6,454 nucleotides of DNA, from positions 1 through 6,454 of the forward strand of contig CACZRK010000102.1 in NCBI GenBank assembly GCA_902783515.1, written 5' to 3'. Source of the DNA: an uncultured Coriobacteriaceae bacterium (GTDB lineage: Bacteria > Actinomycetota > Coriobacteriia > Coriobacteriales > UMGS124). Numbering within the stretch: the first letter of the stretch is position 1; each line of letters opens with the position of its first letter. Under the pieces are notes generated by a model. The model was not told where the DNA came from and ran no database searches. It worked only from the letters and a program-made list of their open reading frames with translations. Of the stretch, positions 5,401-6,454 are shown piece after piece. The translations under genes were made by a program, and so were the position numbers.

Positions 5401-6454
5401 TGCGTGTCGCGCGCCAGCGACAGCAGCTGCGCGCGCAGGGGCGCCGCAAGGCCGAGCATGCACTCCAGGCACGCACGGTCGTACGCGACGCGGAAGGCGA
5501 CGTTGGCCTCCTTGCAGCCGCCCGACGCCTGCCCGAACTTGGGGGAGAAGCCGTCGAGCGCCGCGGCGAGGTCGCGGTACGTGGTGTCGTCGCTGCTCGC
5601 GAGACGCTCGAACGTCGCGAGGCCGCCCTCGCCGCCCTCGCCGCCGCGCAGGGCGTCCAGCACGGTGGTGACGAAGGTGCCCTTCTGCGCGCCCTTCTTG
5701 TCGATCCCGGTCGTGACGACGGCGGCCTCGATGCCGTGCAGGGCGTCCAGCACGTCGGTGGCGATGGCGCGCGCCGGCGCCGGGTCGGGGCCGCATGCGA
5801 TCGCGTCCAGCCCTCCGCGGACGTTGGCCGCCTCGTTGATGAGGCGCTCCACCATGTCGGCGACGACGCTCGGCCTGCCGGGCGTGTCGTACTCGGCGAA
5901 CAGCGCGCCGTAGCGCCTGTCGTCGGGCGTGCCCTCCGCCCCGTCTGACGCGTCGCCTGACGCGCGCGCGTCGTCAGGCTCGCCGTCGCCCGACGCGTCG
6001 TCCGCCTCGCCGTCGCCCAGGTCGTCAGCGTCCTGCCCGGCGCCGTGACGCCGGCCGCCGCCGATGCCGAGCGCCTCCTCCACGGACGCGCGCAGCACGT
6101 CGCCGCGCAGCGCGTCGTCCATGATGCCGAACGAGGGGTCAAGGTTCAGCTCCAGCGCATGCTCCCGCAGGATGCGCGAGCACATCCCGTGGATCGTGGA
6201 GATCCAGCTCGCGTCCACCTTCAGCGCCTGGTCGGCCATGCCGGCCGCGCGCAGCGCGCTGCGGACGCGCGCCTTGATCTCGCTGGCGGCCAGCGTGGTG
6301 AACGTGATGGCGAGCACCTGGTCTATGTCGGTCACGCCGCTGCGCTCGGGGTGGCGCAGGGCGTAGGCGATGCGCCGCGTGAGCATGTAGGTCTTGCCCG
6401 ACCCGGCGCCCGCCGAGACGACCAGGGCGCCGTCCACGCGCTCGACGCAGGGGC
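2463..6454 (-). CDS. addA: AddA-like UvrD/Rep-family helicase with C-terminal RecB-type nuclease, N-terminus outside window
   Basis: This large helicase-nuclease is likely the AddA subunit of an AddAB complex that unwinds and resects double-strand breaks for RecA recombination. Numbering starts at GTG 6437: Walker A SAGAGSGKT (8-16), motif Ia ITFTTLAASE (44-53), TIHGMCSR (81-88), Walker B VDEFQDTS (391-398), GDTQQSIYRFRGAD (420-433), RNFRSD (457-462), TIHASKGLEF (761-770) and motif VI YVGATRPREL (875-884). The RecB-type nuclease follows: GSAFH with His1118, SIDLF with Asp1219, VDYKTGG with Asp1238 and Lys1240, then QAHCYAYAAL. GTG 6437 is probably not the start: the frame stays open to 6454, reading PCVERVDG just before Walker A, as expected after a helicase Q motif. 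The stop is TAG at 2465-2463. At over 1,324 residues it is longer than B. subtilis AddA, partly from an acidic insert (126-175) and a long linker (1018-1110). A partner addB would be expected past the right edge. A RecB-like orphan is the alternative. Confidence 0.85.
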   Translation of the reverse strand, partial: PCVERVDGALVVSAGAGSGKTYMLTRRIAYALRHPERSGVTDIDQVLAITFTTLAASEIKARVRSALRAAGMADQALKVDASWISTIHGMCSRILREHALELNLDPSFGIMDDALRGDVLRASVEEALGIGGGRRHGAGQDADDLGDGEADDASGDGEPDDARASGDASDGAEGTPDDRRYGALFAEYDTPGRPSVVADMVERLINEAANVRGGLDAIACGPDPAPARAIATDVLDALHGIEAAVVTTGIDKKGAQKGTFVTTVLDALRGGEGGEGGLATFERLASSDDTTYRDLAAALDGFSPKFGQASGGCKEANVAFRVAYDRACLECMLGLAAPLRAQLLSLARDTQAIFERRKNELGVLDQNDLLTRTLRALEGNEALAEAYRDRFRLVMVDEFQDTSALQIAIIDMLDGRNHERLCTVGDTQQSIYRFRGADVATYRAHKRRMREEAGALDQRLTRNFRSDGDVIAFVNRVFSQPRVFGGPDSEFIPLSVPEDRESPLPADLSRVSVVDVTCAHGGATTDARHAVEAHEICRRFRGLHARGVAWGDMVILLGRMANAAVYADALRSHGVPCIIAGGSIFTRAAEAQAVRDLAACVANPLDDASLRDVLTSGMFALGADELLRLATRDNGAGGSCDRQRLWDGLRWVVAHGDPSPRVRLAAAVMLDAVAHAGSTRPSDVLRDAVLASGWLDRLQAGGPEGMAVAANVLKAIRVARSMERGSDGAHAMAAVSAELTAAFDGTLRTAPGALNGTTSDAVRVMTIHASKGLEFPVVALADFYDTASPATNLELQTSGDVVRLTLRPARSVSADRGGFGVMRDLATNDLRDQLAKAAEFVGADVVCDDPAQAESAEEFARAVRARSQADELAETRRKFYVGATRPRELLVVAFDLERTKTAAKTGAVYGNEVIEDLRRALVGETGDFPEQGPAPFGGRTPADCRRIDLRRQDGVTMVGDVTIDEYLAEPLDDADMVADNVEAGDVEETMAVPEPVRVASLVPTAMPAASVHASEFSFSSLSNAEYGEAGDGPRNETGTPTASSSTAADAGAVVTPGEMIGRGGADAQEADPDEVAPLADAAREEAELEETGGGKGEARALAGLPGEMGAAQRRRTAFGSAFHSACEWMAERARLAPVAAPGEAGQERLRRFTMPDKTRLSQLMHAWEVDEGQRDRLVAALRRWHDSSAAVEALSYPTVEPEAALFVTLIGPQGEPLHLNGSIDLFCHDARRPAASQRALIVDYKTGGTSRDTPESLHEKHLLQAHCYAYAALRQGYAGIDLRFVRVEQPVGAGSDEPQVVSYAFDADEVETVAATIRAAYGKARAARG
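5648..5754 (-). repeat. In-frame 17-bp direct repeat in the helicase gene
   Basis: GCAGGGCGTCCAGCACG occurs at 5648-5664 and again at 5738-5754, 90 bases (30 codons) apart and in the same frame. Both copies encode Val-Leu-Asp-Ala-Leu in the region between the early helicase motifs and Walker B. Just left of the first copy, GCCGCCCTC is repeated in tandem (5622-5630, 5631-5639), encoding a Gly-Gly-Glu run. This may be a small internal duplication or simply similar helices built from preferred GC-rich codons. Confidence 0.5.
5913..6062 (-). other. Acidic low-complexity insert in the AddA-like protein
   Basis: Residues 126-175, numbered from GTG 6437, are almost entirely Gly, Asp, Ala, Glu and Ser, between the conserved MDDALRGDVLRASVEEAL block and the YGALFAEYD block. 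At DNA level CTCGCCGTCGCCC is repeated at 5979-5991 and 6006-6018, 27 bases apart, encoding two copies of a GDGE-(A/P)-DDA motif. It is probably a disordered surface loop that grew by repeat expansion. Confidence 0.55.

Noticed and set aside
4072..5796. Minus-strand open frame of 574 codons in a second frame of the helicase gene
   Set aside because: The protein is Arg/Ala/Gly-rich and out of frame with the continuous helicase motifs, so it is not a frameshifted part.
5118..5948. Plus-strand open frame of 276 codons opposite the helicase
   Set aside because: It has no ribosome site or domain that I can recognise, and overlaps the well-supported motif region of the helicase.
6437..6454. GTG 6437 as the true start of the helicase-nuclease
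   Set aside because: It would begin only 7 residues before the Walker A motif and remove the Q-motif region normally found upstream. The frame stays open to the window edge.

Overview
The window is GC-rich chromosomal DNA from a high-GC bacterium. It holds three genes, a short AT-rich head (bases 1-120, 34 G or C by hand count, about 28%) and a compact terminator region. Codon use, an alkyltransferase of the short 'MGMT family' type and an AddA-like helicase-nuclease fit an actinobacterium. Coriobacteriia (Collinsella/Olsenella-like) is my best guess, but that placement is inference from general resemblance, not a marker gene.

Layout. Bases 1-120 are AT-rich, with a 14-codon open frame behind a very strong Shine-Dalgarno and then a good sigma-70-type promoter (93-120). 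Bases 127-238 are a GC-rich untranslated leader containing a terminator-like hairpin and several copies of GTGGCC and its complement GGCCAC that could pair in mutually exclusive ways. This leader precedes a plus-strand operon of two overlapping genes: a CPA2/Kef-like cation:proton antiporter (239-1834) and a small O6-alkylguanine-DNA alkyltransferase-like protein (1831-2304). They overlap by 4 bases (GTGA). Bases 2305-2462 are a convergent intergenic region with two interleaved terminator hairpins, one per direction. The rest (2463-6454, minus strand) is one large helicase-nuclease, most likely AddA, whose N-terminus lies beyond the right edge.

How the genes may work together. Cation/proton exchange sets cytoplasmic pH and potassium or sodium, and in Kef systems this protects against electrophiles. 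The alkyltransferase repairs alkylated guanine, and AddA-type enzymes process double-strand breaks for recombination. A link through electrophile or alkylation stress is plausible for the two-gene operon but is inference. The helicase-nuclease is convergent and not co-transcribed with them.

The most interesting items are the antiporter leader RNA (a possible attenuator or riboswitch-like element) and the interlocked convergent terminators. I see no CRISPR array, tRNA, rRNA, transposase or integrase.
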